A stretch of DNA of 64,000 nt from Pedobacter boryungensis (GCF_013204825.1 NZ_JABMKV010000003.1:434001-498000), one strand, 5' to 3'. Counted from the first letter of the stretch, positions 55,453-64,000 are shown. Notes: generated by a model from the sequence alone, not told the origin. A program made the numbers and translations.

Positions 55453-55783
55453 AACTTTAATATTTTTATGTGATTGTTAATCTGTTATTTATAATTTGTT
55501 TTTTCTGCAAGCCCTTGCTGGCAGGTTTCGTAATTAAGACGCCGTTTAGTGAGAAAGGTTGCAGTGTTTTATAGTCTTTTATACCACAAGCAGTTCAATC
55601 ACGACGAACGCCTGTAATTTTTCGACGAACTCAAGTAGAAAAATGGTCCGCTAATTATTAGATTGAGTAATAACAGTGAAATTTTATTGAAATAAATGTT
55701 TTCAAGTTATTTGATTAAACAACATTTTACTGTATGTTTAGAAATTTTTAGCTCCTTATCTTTTTTCTTTTAGCCCTTAACCA
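55453..55783. other. Divergent intergenic region between GIN-domain and SNF2 genes
   Basis: These 331 bp carry no plausible coding frame. They contain a direct repeat CGACGAAC spaced by two helical turns (55602-55630) and AT-rich flanks that should hold the two promoters. No exact TAnnTTTG box was found on either strand. Confidence 0.6.
55602..55630. promoter_or_regulatory. Direct repeat CGACGAAC, candidate LytTR-type operator
   Basis: CGACGAAC occurs at 55602-55609 and 55623-55630, start to start 21 bp (two turns). Read on the minus strand the units are GTTCGTCG. LytTR response regulators bind two direct 9-bp repeats separated by about 12 bp, so the geometry fits. It lies about 150-180 bp upstream of the GIN-domain start (55452) and a similar distance upstream of the SNF2 start (55784). 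Confidence 0.5.
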
Positions 55784-58681
55784 ATGTTACGTGTAAATAG
55801 CTCCAAACCCTGCAAAATCGTATATTCCTTATGTAAGCATGAGTTTTTAGGCTATTTAATTGAACCTCACATTGTTCAGCTTAATCCACAGGGCGATTTT
55901 TCGTTAACTTATCAGCGTTTATTTACACATACTGCCAAAGAATTTGCCAAACATTTGACAGATGTTGATTTTAAATTGATCAAGATTTTAGATGAAACTG
56001 AACAGGATTTCATCATTAAGAAATACCATAAAAAAGTAATTAGACCATTTGAATTCTTTAGCAAATTTTATGATGAAAAATTTTATGAAAACGTTCGACC
56101 AAAGATTGAAAAGAAATTAGCAGAAGTTCTGGAAATCCTTAAACTAAAAGATGGTTTATATTTAATGGATAAAGACGGTTGGCCAGCAGAGCGAAAAATA
56201 GATTTAGCGACTGAACCTGCAACTGTACTTTTTCATTTTAGACGCGGAGAAACAGAAACTCGCTATTTTCCAACCATAAAATATCAGGGTTTACGCATCG
56301 ATTTTATGTTTAAAGACGCTCAAGTAGTTTGCAATCAACCTGCCTGGATGTTATTAAATGATGTACTTTATTATTTTGAAGGTGATATTGAGGGGAAGAA
56401 ATTTGTTCCGTTTTTAAACAAACGTTACATCGCTATTCCAAAAGCCACAGAAGAAACCTATTTCGAAAAATTTGTAGCTCCGTTGATAGAAAAACATCAT
56501 GTATATGCAGAAGGATTTGAAATTAGAACAGAAAAACATGATCCAACTGCTATCATTAAAGTTATTTATGTTGATGGGGGTGTTTCACAAATTCAACTTT
56601 ATTTTAAATACGGACCTTATGCCTTTGCAATGGGTAATGAACATAAAGTTACTGTTCGTTTAAGCAAAGACGAAGACAACTATACCTTTACTCGCATTAA
56701 ACGTAATACTGATTGGGAAAAACAGAAATTTTCTGCCTTACAAAATTTAGGATTAAAAAAAATAAGTGCACTTTTTCACCATTTAGAATTGCCAAACCTG
56801 AGTGAAAATGACAATCCATCTTATGCTATTATTACTTGGGTAAATGAGCATATTGAGACTTTAAAAGAGCAGGGTTTTGAAATTGAACAAGCCAGTAGTA
56901 GTAAGCGTTTTGTATTTGGGGCTAATAAAATTGATTTCGAAATTACAGCAGATAATGATTGGTTTGACATCAATGCAATTGTATATTTTGGTATTCATCC
57001 TATTCCATTTATATCGTTAAAACAGCATATTCTTCATAAAAAAAGAGAGTTTATTTTGCCAGATGGCGATATTGCTATCATTCCAGAAAAATGGTTTACA
57101 CAATATAGTAGCTTATTTAGCCTAGCAGATGGGTCTAAAAATCTAAAATTAAAAAAACATCATATTGGTTTAATTAACGATTTAGCCGAAGATAGTTTAG
57201 CGAATGTAACTTTAGATCGCAAACTTCAAAGATTAAACGATTTCGATCATATTAATGACACACAAATGCCTATAAATTTTAAAGGAGATTTGCGTCATTA
57301 TCAAAAAGCTGGTTACAATTGGTTTAGTTTTTTACGCGAATATAATTTTGGTGGTTGTCTTGCAGATGACATGGGTTTGGGTAAAACCATTCAAACTCTG
57401 GCCATGTTACAAAAGCTAAAAGAGGAAGATGAGCACAATACAACACATAGCACTTCGCTAATTATAATGCCAACATCGTTAATTTATAACTGGTTAAACG
57501 AAGCAAAAAAGTTCACTCCAAAACTTAAAATACATGCACATACGGGTACTTTCCGTAATAAGGACATTAGCCTTTTCGACAAGTACGATGTCGTAATTAC
57601 AACTTATGGCATTACACGTGTTGATATAGAAATTATTAGCAAATTCTACTTCAACTACATTATTTTAGATGAAAGTCAGAATATAAAAAATCCATCTTCT
57701 AAGTCTTTCAAATCAGTTAGAATGTTAAAATCTAGACATAAACTGGTTTTGAGTGGTACACCTGTAGAGAATTCTGTTGGCGACTTATGGACGCAACTTA
57801 CTTTCTTAAACCCAGGATTATTGGGTACACAATCTTTCTTTAACGAAGAGTATGTACAAGCAATAGAAAAACGAAAAGACGAAGAAAAAGCGAAGAAATT
57901 ACAGGCGATTATTAAGCCATTTGTATTGCGTAGAACGAAAGAACAAGTCGCCGCAGAACTTCCTCCAAAAACAGAGCAAATTTATTATTGCGATATGAGC
58001 GAAGATCAAGCGGCAGAATATGAAAAGACTAAATCTGCTTATAGAAATGATCTTTTAACTAGTATGGATGATGGAACTTATGCTAAAAAACAAGTTCAAT
58101 TATTACAAGGTTTAACAGCTTTAAGACAGCTAGCAAATCACCCTGTGATGATTAACGAAGAGTATACTTCTGATTCTGGTAAGTTCAAAAATGTAATGCA
58201 CACTTTAGATAATGTTCTAAAAGGCGGCCATAAAGTGTTGATTTTTTCTCAGTTTGTAAAACACCTCAGCATATTTAAAGATTGTTTTGAAAAACAAGAA
58301 ATTCCTTTTGCTTATTTAGATGGCGGCACTAAAAATCGTGGAGAAATTGTTGCTGAATTTCAAGAAAACAAGGATTTAAAAGTGTTTTTGATTTCCATAA
58401 AAGCAGGTGGAGTAGGTTTAAATTTAACACAAGCAGATTACGTTTTCATTTTAGATCCGTGGTGGAACCCTGCAGTTGAGCAACAAGCCATAGATCGTAC
58501 CCATCGTATTGGACAGGATAAAAAGGTTTTTATCTATAAATTTATTTCGAAAGATACAGTTGAAGAGAAAATTCTGGCTCTGCAAAGACGTAAAAAATCA
58601 TTAGCAAATTCATTAATTACTACTGAAGAAAGTTTCTTTAAATCATTAAGTAAAGATGATATTAGAGAGTTATTGAATTAG
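55784..58681 (+). CDS. SNF2-family DEAD/DEAH-box helicase
   Basis: A 965-residue Swi2/Snf2-type ATPase. The N-terminal 490 residues are a poorly characterised accessory region with no zinc-type SWIM cysteines visible. The two RecA-like lobes follow: ADDMGLGKTIQ (Walker A, Lys534), TTYGITR, DESQNIKNP (629-637, DExx box with Gln instead of His), SGTPVENS, then the helicase C lobe with SIKAGGVGLNLTQADYV, DPWWNPAVEQQAIDRTHRIGQ region and a FIYKFISKDTVEEKIL end. Such bacterial proteins (RapA/HepA-related) remodel protein-DNA complexes; the precise role is unknown. The gene stands alone, 41 nt before a DUF2927 gene. Confidence 0.93.
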   Translation: MLRVNSSKPCKIVYSLCKHEFLGYLIEPHIVQLNPQGDFSLTYQRLFTHTAKEFAKHLTDVDFKLIKILDETEQDFIIKKYHKKVIRPFEFFSKFYDEKFYENVRPKIEKKLAEVLEILKLKDGLYLMDKDGWPAERKIDLATEPATVLFHFRRGETETRYFPTIKYQGLRIDFMFKDAQVVCNQPAWMLLNDVLYYFEGDIEGKKFVPFLNKRYIAIPKATEETYFEKFVAPLIEKHHVYAEGFEIRTEKHDPTAIIKVIYVDGGVSQIQLYFKYGPYAFAMGNEHKVTVRLSKDEDNYTFTRIKRNTDWEKQKFSALQNLGLKKISALFHHLELPNLSENDNPSYAIITWVNEHIETLKEQGFEIEQASSSKRFVFGANKIDFEITADNDWFDINAIVYFGIHPIPFISLKQHILHKKREFILPDGDIAIIPEKWFTQYSSLFSLADGSKNLKLKKHHIGLINDLAEDSLANVTLDRKLQRLNDFDHINDTQMPINFKGDLRHYQKAGYNWFSFLREYNFGGCLADDMGLGKTIQTLAMLQKLKEEDEHNTTHSTSLIIMPTSLIYNWLNEAKKFTPKLKIHAHTGTFRNKDISLFDKYDVVITTYGITRVDIEIISKFYFNYIILDESQNIKNPSSKSFKSVRMLKSRHKLVLSGTPVENSVGDLWTQLTFLNPGLLGTQSFFNEEYVQAIEKRKDEEKAKKLQAIIKPFVLRRTKEQVAAELPPKTEQIYYCDMSEDQAAEYEKTKSAYRNDLLTSMDDGTYAKKQVQLLQGLTALRQLANHPVMINEEYTSDSGKFKNVMHTLDNVLKGGHKVLIFSQFVKHLSIFKDCFEKQEIPFAYLDGGTKNRGEIVAEFQENKDLKVFLISIKAGGVGLNLTQADYVFILDPWWNPAVEQQAIDRTHRIGQDKKVFIYKFISKDTVEEKILALQRRKKSLANSLITTEESFFKSLSKDDIRELLN

Positions 58682-58722
58682 TTTTTGTTCTTTGTATGTC
58701 GAATATTCATTAAATTGCATAT

Positions 58723-59382
58723 ATGAAGATCTCTAAAACAACACTTATTTTATTTCTGATAATTATATCGAGCATAAATTCTTTTGCTCAAAAGTTAACT
58801 GAAAACGAAAAAGCTATTTTCGATGAAGTTGTGTACAAGAGAAAAAAAATTGGGGAATATGAAACATTATCAAAATGGGCAAAGCCTATTCGATATAAAA
58901 TCTACGGCGATACTTCCGATTATATTGTTAAAGAAGTCGATTCCTTTTTCAACTTGCTCAAAAAAATAACACCTCTTGATATTAAAAAAGCAAATAATGA
59001 ATCTGAAGAAAATTTAATGTTAGTTTTTGGAGAAAAACCAGCAGATTTCCAAGCTTATACTTCTACAAATAGGCCATTAGAAGCTGTTGGTTCATACAGA
59101 ATAAGGACGACAAATAGTGGTGAAATTTATTGGGCACAAAGTTTAGTTAACACTAAAAAATTTGGTACTAGAGCAAATGTTAAAAATGCCATCAAAAAAA
59201 ATATTGTTAAATGTATTGGATTTTCAGGCAATTCTGAACTTGCTCCTGGAAGTGTTTTTACCATTAAAAATAACAACTATATAAAAATCGAAGATTTCGA
59301 TATACACATAATCTCTGCTTTATATTTTCCGGCTATCAAAGCTGGAATGACAAGAGATCAGGTTGATGAGATTTTAAAGTGA
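58723..59382 (+). CDS. Secreted DUF2927-domain protein
   Basis: A 219-residue exported protein. The signal peptide ends at NSFAQ (about residue 23). The rest matches the DUF2927 pattern: KWAKPIRYKIYGD near 46, then FFNLLKKITPLDI, NLMLVFGEKP, and a C-terminal DIHIISALYFPAIKAGMTRDQV. DUF2927 proteins have a weakly metallopeptidase-like motif in some members; here the usual histidine region is not evident, so activity cannot be claimed. It starts 41 nt after the SNF2 helicase gene and its last 9 nt overlap the end of aat on the other strand. Confidence 0.75.
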   Translation: MKISKTTLILFLIIISSINSFAQKLTENEKAIFDEVVYKRKKIGEYETLSKWAKPIRYKIYGDTSDYIVKEVDSFFNLLKKITPLDIKKANNESEENLMLVFGEKPADFQAYTSTNRPLEAVGSYRIRTTNSGEIYWAQSLVNTKKFGTRANVKNAIKKNIVKCIGFSGNSELAPGSVFTIKNNNYIKIEDFDIHIISALYFPAIKAGMTRDQVDEILK

Positions 59383-60009
59383 CGTTAACTTCTTCAAATA
59401 TTCTTCCCTACTTATCATTTCTGCGCCCAAACTCATTAAATGTTCATTTGGCAATTGACAATCAATTAAGTCAAATCCCATGTTTTTACTCAAATGAACT
59501 AGAGCAACTTTAGAAGCATTGCTTACCAAACTAAACATACTTTCTCCACAGAAAACATTGTTTATTTTAACTCCATATAAACCACCAACTAGTTTGTCAT
59601 CTTGCCAAACTTCTACACTGTGCGCTAAACCTTTTTCATGAAGTTTTATATAGGCTTGCTGCATTTCAGTGGTAATCCATGTTCCATCTTGACCAATTCT
59701 AGGAGTTATTGAACAATGTTTAATCACGTTTTCAAATGCCTCATTAACTGTTATTTTAAACATATAAGACTGCAAAACTTTACGCATGCTTTTGCTAATT
59801 TTTAACCTATCGGGATAAATTACACAACGTTCATGAGGTGCGTACCACAAAATAGGTTCGCCTTCGCTAAACCATGGAAATATTCCGCTTTGATAAGCTA
59901 AATGTAATCGCTCTACACTTAAATCTCCACCAATAGCTAATAATCCATCTGGCTCAGCCAAAGCAGTATCTGGAAAAATTAAAACATCTTCAAGCAGTCT
60001 GAAAACCAT
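59374..60009 (-). CDS. aat: Leucyl/phenylalanyl-tRNA--protein transferase
   Basis: A 211-residue Aat that adds Leu or Phe to N-terminal Lys/Arg of proteins, marking them for ClpAP under the N-degron rule. Conserved segments: FPDTALAEPDGLLAIGGDLS, GIFPWFSEGEPILWYAPHERCVI, ITPRIGQDGTWITTEMQQAY, HSVEVWQDDKLVGGLYGV and FCGESMFS. The ATG at 60009 gives MVFRLLEDVLIFP; a TTG two codons upstream is less likely. Length fits the family. The 3' end overlaps the convergent DUF2927 gene by 9 nt. Confidence 0.95.
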   Translation of the reverse strand: MVFRLLEDVLIFPDTALAEPDGLLAIGGDLSVERLHLAYQSGIFPWFSEGEPILWYAPHERCVIYPDRLKISKSMRKVLQSYMFKITVNEAFENVIKHCSITPRIGQDGTWITTEMQQAYIKLHEKGLAHSVEVWQDDKLVGGLYGVKINNVFCGESMFSLVSNASKVALVHLSKNMGFDLIDCQLPNEHLMSLGAEMISREEYLKKLTSL

Positions 60010-60065
60010 GTGCAATTATAACAAATTGAATTGTAACAAAAATCCATCAACCCTGTCTTAAAAAC

Positions 60066-60434
60066 ATGAGTTTTATCGGCAATATTATCTGGGTTATTTT
60101 TGGAGGAATTTTTATTTTCTTTCAATATATTTTTGGAGGACTGGTGTTGTGTTTAACCATTGTAGGTATCCCATTTGGTATTCAGTGTTTTAAATTTGCG
60201 ATAGTAGGTTTAGCACCATTTGGTGTTAAAATAACCGATACTTCTTCAAATATTGGTTGTTTATCAACCATAATGAATATCATTTGGTTGGTATTTGGTG
60301 GATTTTGGATCGTATTAACTCACCTAGTTTTTGGTCTTTTATTTTGCATCACTATTGTAGGCATTCCATTTGGATTGCAGCATTTTAAATTGATGAATTT
60401 AGCTTTTTCTCCTTTTGGCAAATCGATTAGCTAA
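60066..60434 (+). CDS. YccF-family inner-membrane protein
   Basis: A 122-residue protein with four hydrophobic segments in two similar halves. Each half has the YccF motif IVGIPFG followed by F(K) and an (A/S)PFG turn: IVGIPFGIQCFKFAIVGLAP (about 38-57) and IVGIPFGLQHFKLMNLAFSP (about 98-117). This internal duplication is the normal family layout. Function is unknown. The stop lies 1 nt from the convergent META lipoprotein gene. Confidence 0.9.
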   Translation: MSFIGNIIWVIFGGIFIFFQYIFGGLVLCLTIVGIPFGIQCFKFAIVGLAPFGVKITDTSSNIGCLSTIMNIIWLVFGGFWIVLTHLVFGLLFCITIVGIPFGLQHFKLMNLAFSPFGKSIS

Positions 60435-60435
60435 A

Positions 60436-60834
60436 TTATTCTGCCTTGCTAAAAACCATTAATAATTTATCCCCATTGAGTAAATGTAATTTCCCATCCA
60501 CTAATTTAAAATTAGTTGTATTTCTAAGTCCTTCGGTGTATTTCCCTTCTGCCTGACCAACGTCTTCACAAAACATCATCGTTCCAATTAGTTCGCTAAA
60601 TTTAATAGTGTTACCTGTTATGGTTGTCGTTCCACCAAACCCATTACAGAAAGATTTACCACTAACTTTGTTTTCATTATCAAAGTTTAAAGTTGCCTTT
60701 TTGCTCGTATTTGGCATTGTTTGTCCAGGCCATTCTGTTAAAACCCATTTTGTGCCTTTAATGGAATCTGTGTTCATAGTAGAACACGCTTGCAATATAA
60801 TTACGAGGATAAATCCTAAAAATATTCTTTTCAT
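60436..60834 (-). CDS. META-domain (HslJ-like) lipoprotein
   Basis: A 132-residue lipoprotein with lipobox ILQAC (Cys17). The mature protein is one META domain: GTKWVLTEWPGQ (W at the start of the fold), KATLNFDNENKVSGKSFCNGFGG, the IKFSELIGTMMFCEDV segment with a conserved Met and Cys, and a C-terminal LHLLNGDKLLMVF strand. The paired cysteines in CNGF and MMFC may bridge. HslJ-type proteins affect envelope stress and drug tolerance in other bacteria; the role here is unknown. It starts 12 nt after the stop of the DUF2183 gene, which suggests an operon. Confidence 0.88.
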   Translation of the reverse strand: MKRIFLGFILVIILQACSTMNTDSIKGTKWVLTEWPGQTMPNTSKKATLNFDNENKVSGKSFCNGFGGTTTITGNTIKFSELIGTMMFCEDVGQAEGKYTEGLRNTTNFKLVDGKLHLLNGDKLLMVFSKAE

Positions 60835-60846
60835 ATCAGTTGATTT

Positions 60847-61824
60847 TTATTTAATTAATCCGATTTTTTTCGAGTGCGCAATTGCTTCATCACTATGTGA
60901 AAATAAACAAGTTTTTATGTTTTGTTGTTCCATTTGTGATAATAAATTTTCCGTTTCAGTTTGTTTTGATGGTCTGATATTTCTAATATAAACCGCTGCA
61001 ATATTTAACGGATATTTCTCAGCAATTGCGTGATAAATGGCTGGATCTTGCTGTGAATTATCACCAAAAAAAACAAAAAGTTGATTTGGAAACGCATCAA
61101 TAATTCTCATTACCCTTAGCAATTTCCCCTGATGTTCGGTTTTACCTGTTTTAATTAAGCTTTTCCAACGTTTAAGTTGATTCAATAAAAAAGCACCTTC
61201 TGGTAGTTTATTAAAACGAAAGGTTTCTACTAAATAATCGTACAAATTCCATTCGCTACTCGATACATAAAAAAATGGATTTTGCTGATCTGATTCTGTA
61301 TGTGATTTTGCCAATAATTGATAATGTTTTTGTACAGATGGAAATGTTTTTCGCGTACGTGGATTTTTGATGAAAAGCTCTCTTAATCTCCTTGCAATGG
61401 TTGCCGAATGAGAAATCATAATTGTATCATCAATATCAGAAATGAAAGCATATTGGGTAATGTGTGGTATAAATATTTTGCCTTCTGCCTCTGCAATTAC
61501 TTCATCACTTTCGTCATTTAATGCCTCAACCTTTACCGTATGCCAACCTGCTGAAATATCTTGTTCGGCTTTCCATTCAAATTTAAAAAAACCATCATAT
61601 TCTGCTTTTTGATAAACAATTTGCCCATAAAAATTTAACCTAACTCTTGCAAAAGCATAAGGTTTTACTACAAAAAGTTTAAATAGATGAACAATATTTA
61701 CAAAAAGATTATTGCTGAAATTTTGTGTGGTTTTTGCTTTAAATTTAAACACATGACCATATACCACTAAATTTTGTGTGTGACCATAACCGTGATATAC
61801 TTTTACACTTGCAGCGTTATTCAT
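60847..61824 (-). CDS. App1-family phosphatidate-phosphatase-like protein (DUF2183)
   Basis: A 325-residue protein. The C-terminal catalytic region has ISDIDDTIMISHS (128-140), the DxDDT motif of App1/HAD-like phosphatidate phosphatases, then YVSSSEWNLYDYL and FFGDNSQQDPAIYHAIAEKYP, all family hallmarks. Residues 1-120 form a beta-rich N-terminal domain (VKVYHGYGHTQNLVVYGHVF). There is no signal peptide, so it acts in the cytoplasm or at the membrane surface. The adjacent divergent gene is a diacylglycerol-kinase-family enzyme, which makes the same lipid that App1 hydrolyses. Confidence 0.88.
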   Translation of the reverse strand: MNNAASVKVYHGYGHTQNLVVYGHVFKFKAKTTQNFSNNLFVNIVHLFKLFVVKPYAFARVRLNFYGQIVYQKAEYDGFFKFEWKAEQDISAGWHTVKVEALNDESDEVIAEAEGKIFIPHITQYAFISDIDDTIMISHSATIARRLRELFIKNPRTRKTFPSVQKHYQLLAKSHTESDQQNPFFYVSSSEWNLYDYLVETFRFNKLPEGAFLLNQLKRWKSLIKTGKTEHQGKLLRVMRIIDAFPNQLFVFFGDNSQQDPAIYHAIAEKYPLNIAAVYIRNIRPSKQTETENLLSQMEQQNIKTCLFSHSDEAIAHSKKIGLIK

Positions 61825-61883
61825 GATATAATTAAAACAGAGTTTAACATCAGTTGTTTGTATGAAAGATTAAATAACCATCT

Positions 61884-62765
61884 GTGAAATCGAAAACTCA
61901 AAAATTGCTCTTTATCGTAAACCCGGGTTCTGGCAACGATACTATCGACTATAAAAAAGAAATAAAAGCATTTTTTAAATCAAAAGATGAAGATTTTGAA
62001 ATTTATGAATTGCCAAAAGACTGCGCAATTGCTGATTTAAAAACGACCATTAAAAATTCAAAAGCAGATCGCGTAATTGCTGTTGGTGGAGACGGAACTT
62101 TAAAACTTGTTGCCGAATGTTTGTTAGAAACTACCACTCCTATTGGCATTATTCCGGCAGGATCTGCAAATGGTATGGCAAAGGAATTAAATATCCCATT
62201 GGAAATAAAAGATGCACTCGCACTTGCAATAACCGGTAAACCAAAACAAATACATACTATTTCTATTAACGACGAATTGTGCATTCATTTAGCTGATATT
62301 GGTTTTAATGCGTATTTAGTAAAACGATTTGATGAACTAAATGAGCGTGGAATGTGGACGTATGCTAAAGCTGCATGGCAGGCATTCTGGAATCATCGGA
62401 AAATGGAAGTTGAGTTTAAAATTGGAAAAAAGTTAATTAAACACAAAGCTGCCATGGTAGCTATTGCAAATGCAACAGCTTATGGCACAGGTTTAGAAAT
62501 AAATCCCGATGGAAAATTGGACGATGATCTTTTCGAAATTATTCTGGTAAAAGAATATGCGGTAATGGAAATTCTTAAAATATGGATTAGCAAATTACCA
62601 TGGAATCCTAAAAAGATTCAGCGTTTTCAAGCATCGAATTTAAAAATAACGACCAAACATAAAGTACATTTTCAGGTTGATGGTGAATATATAGGTAAAG
62701 TGAATGAGATAGCGGCAACTCTAATTCCAAAAGCAATTAGAATTATTGCTGGCCCTTCAGCTTAA
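61884..62765 (+). CDS. Diacylglycerol kinase-family lipid kinase (YegS/DgkB type)
   Basis: A 293-residue lipid kinase that starts at a GTG (61884); no ATG lies in frame nearby. The DAGK catalytic domain has FIVNPGSGND (about 10-19), the nucleotide motif VGGDGTLKLVAEC (about 67-79), and PAGSANGMAKELNIP. The C-terminal YegS-type beta-sandwich contains NATAYGTGLEINPDGKLDDDL. It phosphorylates diacylglycerol or a related lipid; the exact substrate is not shown. It diverges from the App1-like phosphatase gene over 59 nt, and its last 23 nt overlap the end of the convergent gene at 62743. Confidence 0.93.
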   Translation: MKSKTQKLLFIVNPGSGNDTIDYKKEIKAFFKSKDEDFEIYELPKDCAIADLKTTIKNSKADRVIAVGGDGTLKLVAECLLETTTPIGIIPAGSANGMAKELNIPLEIKDALALAITGKPKQIHTISINDELCIHLADIGFNAYLVKRFDELNERGMWTYAKAAWQAFWNHRKMEVEFKIGKKLIKHKAAMVAIANATAYGTGLEINPDGKLDDDLFEIILVKEYAVMEILKIWISKLPWNPKKIQRFQASNLKITTKHKVHFQVDGEYIGKVNEIAATLIPKAIRIIAGPSA

Positions 62766-63144
62766 GGTGCCCTCTTACAGTTAAATACAGCCTAATAAAT
62801 TCTGCCATGATGCAGACTTTCAATAAGATATTAGGCCATTTATCTTCGAAATTATTGAGTGCTTCTGGTAATAATGTGATAAAACCAAGTGTAAAAACCC
62901 ACAAATAAAGTCTAAAAGGGAATTGAATATAATATAAAATGAAGCCAAACTTTTTTGTAAAAAACAATCCATAGGCGCCAACTAAAACCAACAAAAACAT
63001 TGGAAACATAAGCATAGCTTCTATTTTGACAGAGAGTTGGTTAGGTAGTTCTGTATAATGGTTTGCAATATTCCACAATTGCATGCTCATAAAAACCAAC
63101 GATATTAAATCTAAAAAAGCTAGAGAACGATAAAGTAAGCGCAT
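62743..63144 (-). CDS. Small four-helix membrane protein of unknown function
   Basis: A 133-residue protein with four hydrophobic helices (about 8-28, 44-64, 68-92, 104-122). It lacks charged residues within the helices and starts MRLLYRSLAFLDLISLVFM. No family is recognised. It starts 1 nt after the stop of the TonB-C-like gene (63146), so translation is coupled. Its 3' end overlaps the lipid kinase by 23 nt on the other strand. Confidence 0.7.
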   Translation of the reverse strand: MRLLYRSLAFLDLISLVFMSMQLWNIANHYTELPNQLSVKIEAMLMFPMFLLVLVGAYGLFFTKKFGFILYYIQFPFRLYLWVFTLGFITLLPEALNNFEDKWPNILLKVCIMAEFIRLYLTVRGHLKLKGQQ

Positions 63145-63145
63145 A

Positions 63146-63799
63146 TTATTTACAGTATTTTACAAGCCAATCATTTGCTTTATCTGAGCCCATATATTTT
63201 ACAAAGTTAAAATCCTCGCAAGCACCTTGTATATCGCCTTGCTTTTGTTTTCTAAGTCCAGCATTAACTCTATCATCTAAATATTCATCATCAATTCCTA
63301 AATCAGCTTTAATCTGCAAAATTTTAATCTCATCTTCTTGCTTGTAATTTCCCTTTTCTTTATTGCGGTAAAAGTTGAGTACAACATCAATCAACTCTTT
63401 TTCGTCTTTATATGCTTTAATCGCTAAAGCAATTTCCTTTTTATCTTTTCGATCACAATCATAACCACTTAATGAAAAATTAACCGAAACTATTACTAAA
63501 GTTGTTGTGTCGTGAGTTAATGGAACTATCCATTTTCCATTAGTCATTCTAATTAATCGTAACGCTTCATCGTCTAAATCAGTCCCTATGCCTTTTTTAA
63601 CAGTTGAATAGTAAATTGTTCCTTTTGCGTTTAATTTAAACCCAATACTAACAGTTCCTTGAATACAATTGTGTAAGGAATATGGTGGATAAATTTTGTG
63701 TTCAGTTAAATAAGACGATAAACCACCTTTTAGTTGAGGTTCTTGCGCACCAACTGAAACAGAAATTAACAGAAGAAAAGCTGCTGCAATTTTGAACAT
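63146..63799 (-). CDS. Secreted protein with TonB C-terminal-like domain
   Basis: 217 residues from the ATG at 63799 (MFKIAAAFLLLISVSVGAQE, signal peptide). The frame runs further up to a TTG at 63871, but this would precede the signal peptide and overlap the end of the next gene. Residues about 28-112 match the TonB C-terminal fold (YPPYSLHNCIQGTVSIGFKL, then TDLDDEALRLIRMTNGKW), as seen in energy-transducer-like proteins that lack the transmembrane anchor. The last 80 residues are charged and helical, with a GDIQGACEDFNFVKYMGSDKA repeat-like motif. The function is unknown; it cannot energise SusC import without a membrane helix. Confidence 0.8.
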   Translation of the reverse strand: MFKIAAAFLLLISVSVGAQEPQLKGGLSSYLTEHKIYPPYSLHNCIQGTVSIGFKLNAKGTIYYSTVKKGIGTDLDDEALRLIRMTNGKWIVPLTHDTTTLVIVSVNFSLSGYDCDRKDKKEIALAIKAYKDEKELIDVVLNFYRNKEKGNYKQEDEIKILQIKADLGIDDEYLDDRVNAGLRKQKQGDIQGACEDFNFVKYMGSDKANDWLVKYCK

Positions 63800-63816
63800 A
63801 TTTAAATTTACGAAAT

Positions 63817-64000
63817 TTAAGGCAAAGCCGATGTAAAAGTGTGTTGCAAAATTAATGCAGGATCTGGGCAATTACTTAAATACACATTACGCTTAGAAAA
63901 CTGACAAACTCCAGGATAATCACCTTTGAAACCTTCCATATCAAACATTAACTGAAAATGTAAATGTGGTGGCCAATATCCGTTTTCTGCTGGGATACCA
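63817..64000 (-). CDS. Peptidase M23-like protein (C-terminal end, cut by window edge)
   Basis: Reading in from the right edge on the minus strand gives 60 residues to the stop at 63817. The piece contains [14 protein letters not shown], with HLHF being the last metal-binding motif (HxH) of LytM/M23 metallopeptidases, followed by GDYPGVCQ and a [11 protein letters not shown] tail. The upstream part is outside the window, so whether it is a lone M23 peptidase or a larger fusion (this tail also occurs in aminotransferase-linked M23 proteins) cannot be decided. It is the gene upstream of the TonB-C-like gene, 17 nt away. Confidence 0.8.
   Translation of the reverse strand, partial: GIPAENGYWPPHLHFQLMFDMEGFKGDYPGVCQFSKRNVYLSNCPDPALILQHTFTSALP

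Noticed and set aside
63146..63871. Longer TTG-started version of the TonB-C-like protein
   Set aside because: It would place 24 residues before the signal peptide and overlap the end of the M23 gene; the ATG at 63799 is better.

Overview
The window comes from an AT-rich bacterial chromosome of the phylum Bacteroidota, most likely the family Sphingobacteriaceae (Pedobacter-like). This is inferred from gene content: five SusC/SusD outer-membrane pairs, lipoprotein N-termini of the CKKWLDVNV type, the gliding lipoprotein GldD, futalosine-pathway menaquinone genes, GIN-domain and DUF4397 proteins, and one good Bacteroidota-type promoter (TTG, 21 nt, TAnnTTTG). No rRNA, tRNA, insertion sequence, prophage, plasmid function or CRISPR array is visible.

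Positions 1-28189 form an uptake island: five consecutive susC-susD pairs on the minus strand, the first susD cut by the window edge. They are interrupted only by a C-terminal-processing protease, a small CsbD-like protein and one divergent DeoR/GlpR-type regulator (17059-17805). One pair carries a third gene for a DUF4397 lipoprotein. No carbohydrate-active enzyme, ECF sigma/anti-sigma pair or hybrid two-component sensor lies among them, and no SusC has an N-terminal STN signalling domain. The susC genes at 13728-16820 and 19736-23161 share a similar upstream region of about 180 bp that includes a tandem 10-bp repeat (GCAAAAACCA), so they are probably co-regulated. A separate array of five 11-bp repeats lies at 23557-23611.

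Positions 28327-35163 are an amino-sugar/peptidoglycan-sugar block: anmK (probably leading an operon with the fifth susCD pair), a divergent NagB-PIG-L fusion, a NagX-like membrane acetyltransferase, a DUF1835 protein and a secreted DUF187/GHL10 glycoside-hydrolase-like protein. A 14-bp palindrome lies between anmK and the nagB fusion. Taken with the importers, the block suggests scavenging or recycling of GlcNAc/MurNAc-type sugars.

Positions 35361-64000 are mostly core and housekeeping genes: a coiled-coil membrane protein, an NtrY-like histidine kinase, fabD, folE, a 6-pyruvoyltetrahydropterin-synthase-type enzyme, mqnB and mqnD, a LolC/E-type permease, a metallo-beta-lactamase-fold hydrolase, an aroE-gldD operon, a ComA-like phosphosulfolactate synthase, a TPR protein, an M1 aminopeptidase, an ALDH7-like dehydrogenase, a GIN-domain protein with a candidate LytTR-type site, a SNF2 helicase, aat, and several small lipid or envelope genes. 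The right edge cuts a peptidase M23 gene.

I see no clearly unprecedented system. The strongest leads are the shared repeat-bearing control regions of the susC genes, the 11-bp phased array, the anmK-susCD linkage, and the substituted active-site residue in the NagB-PIG-L fusion.
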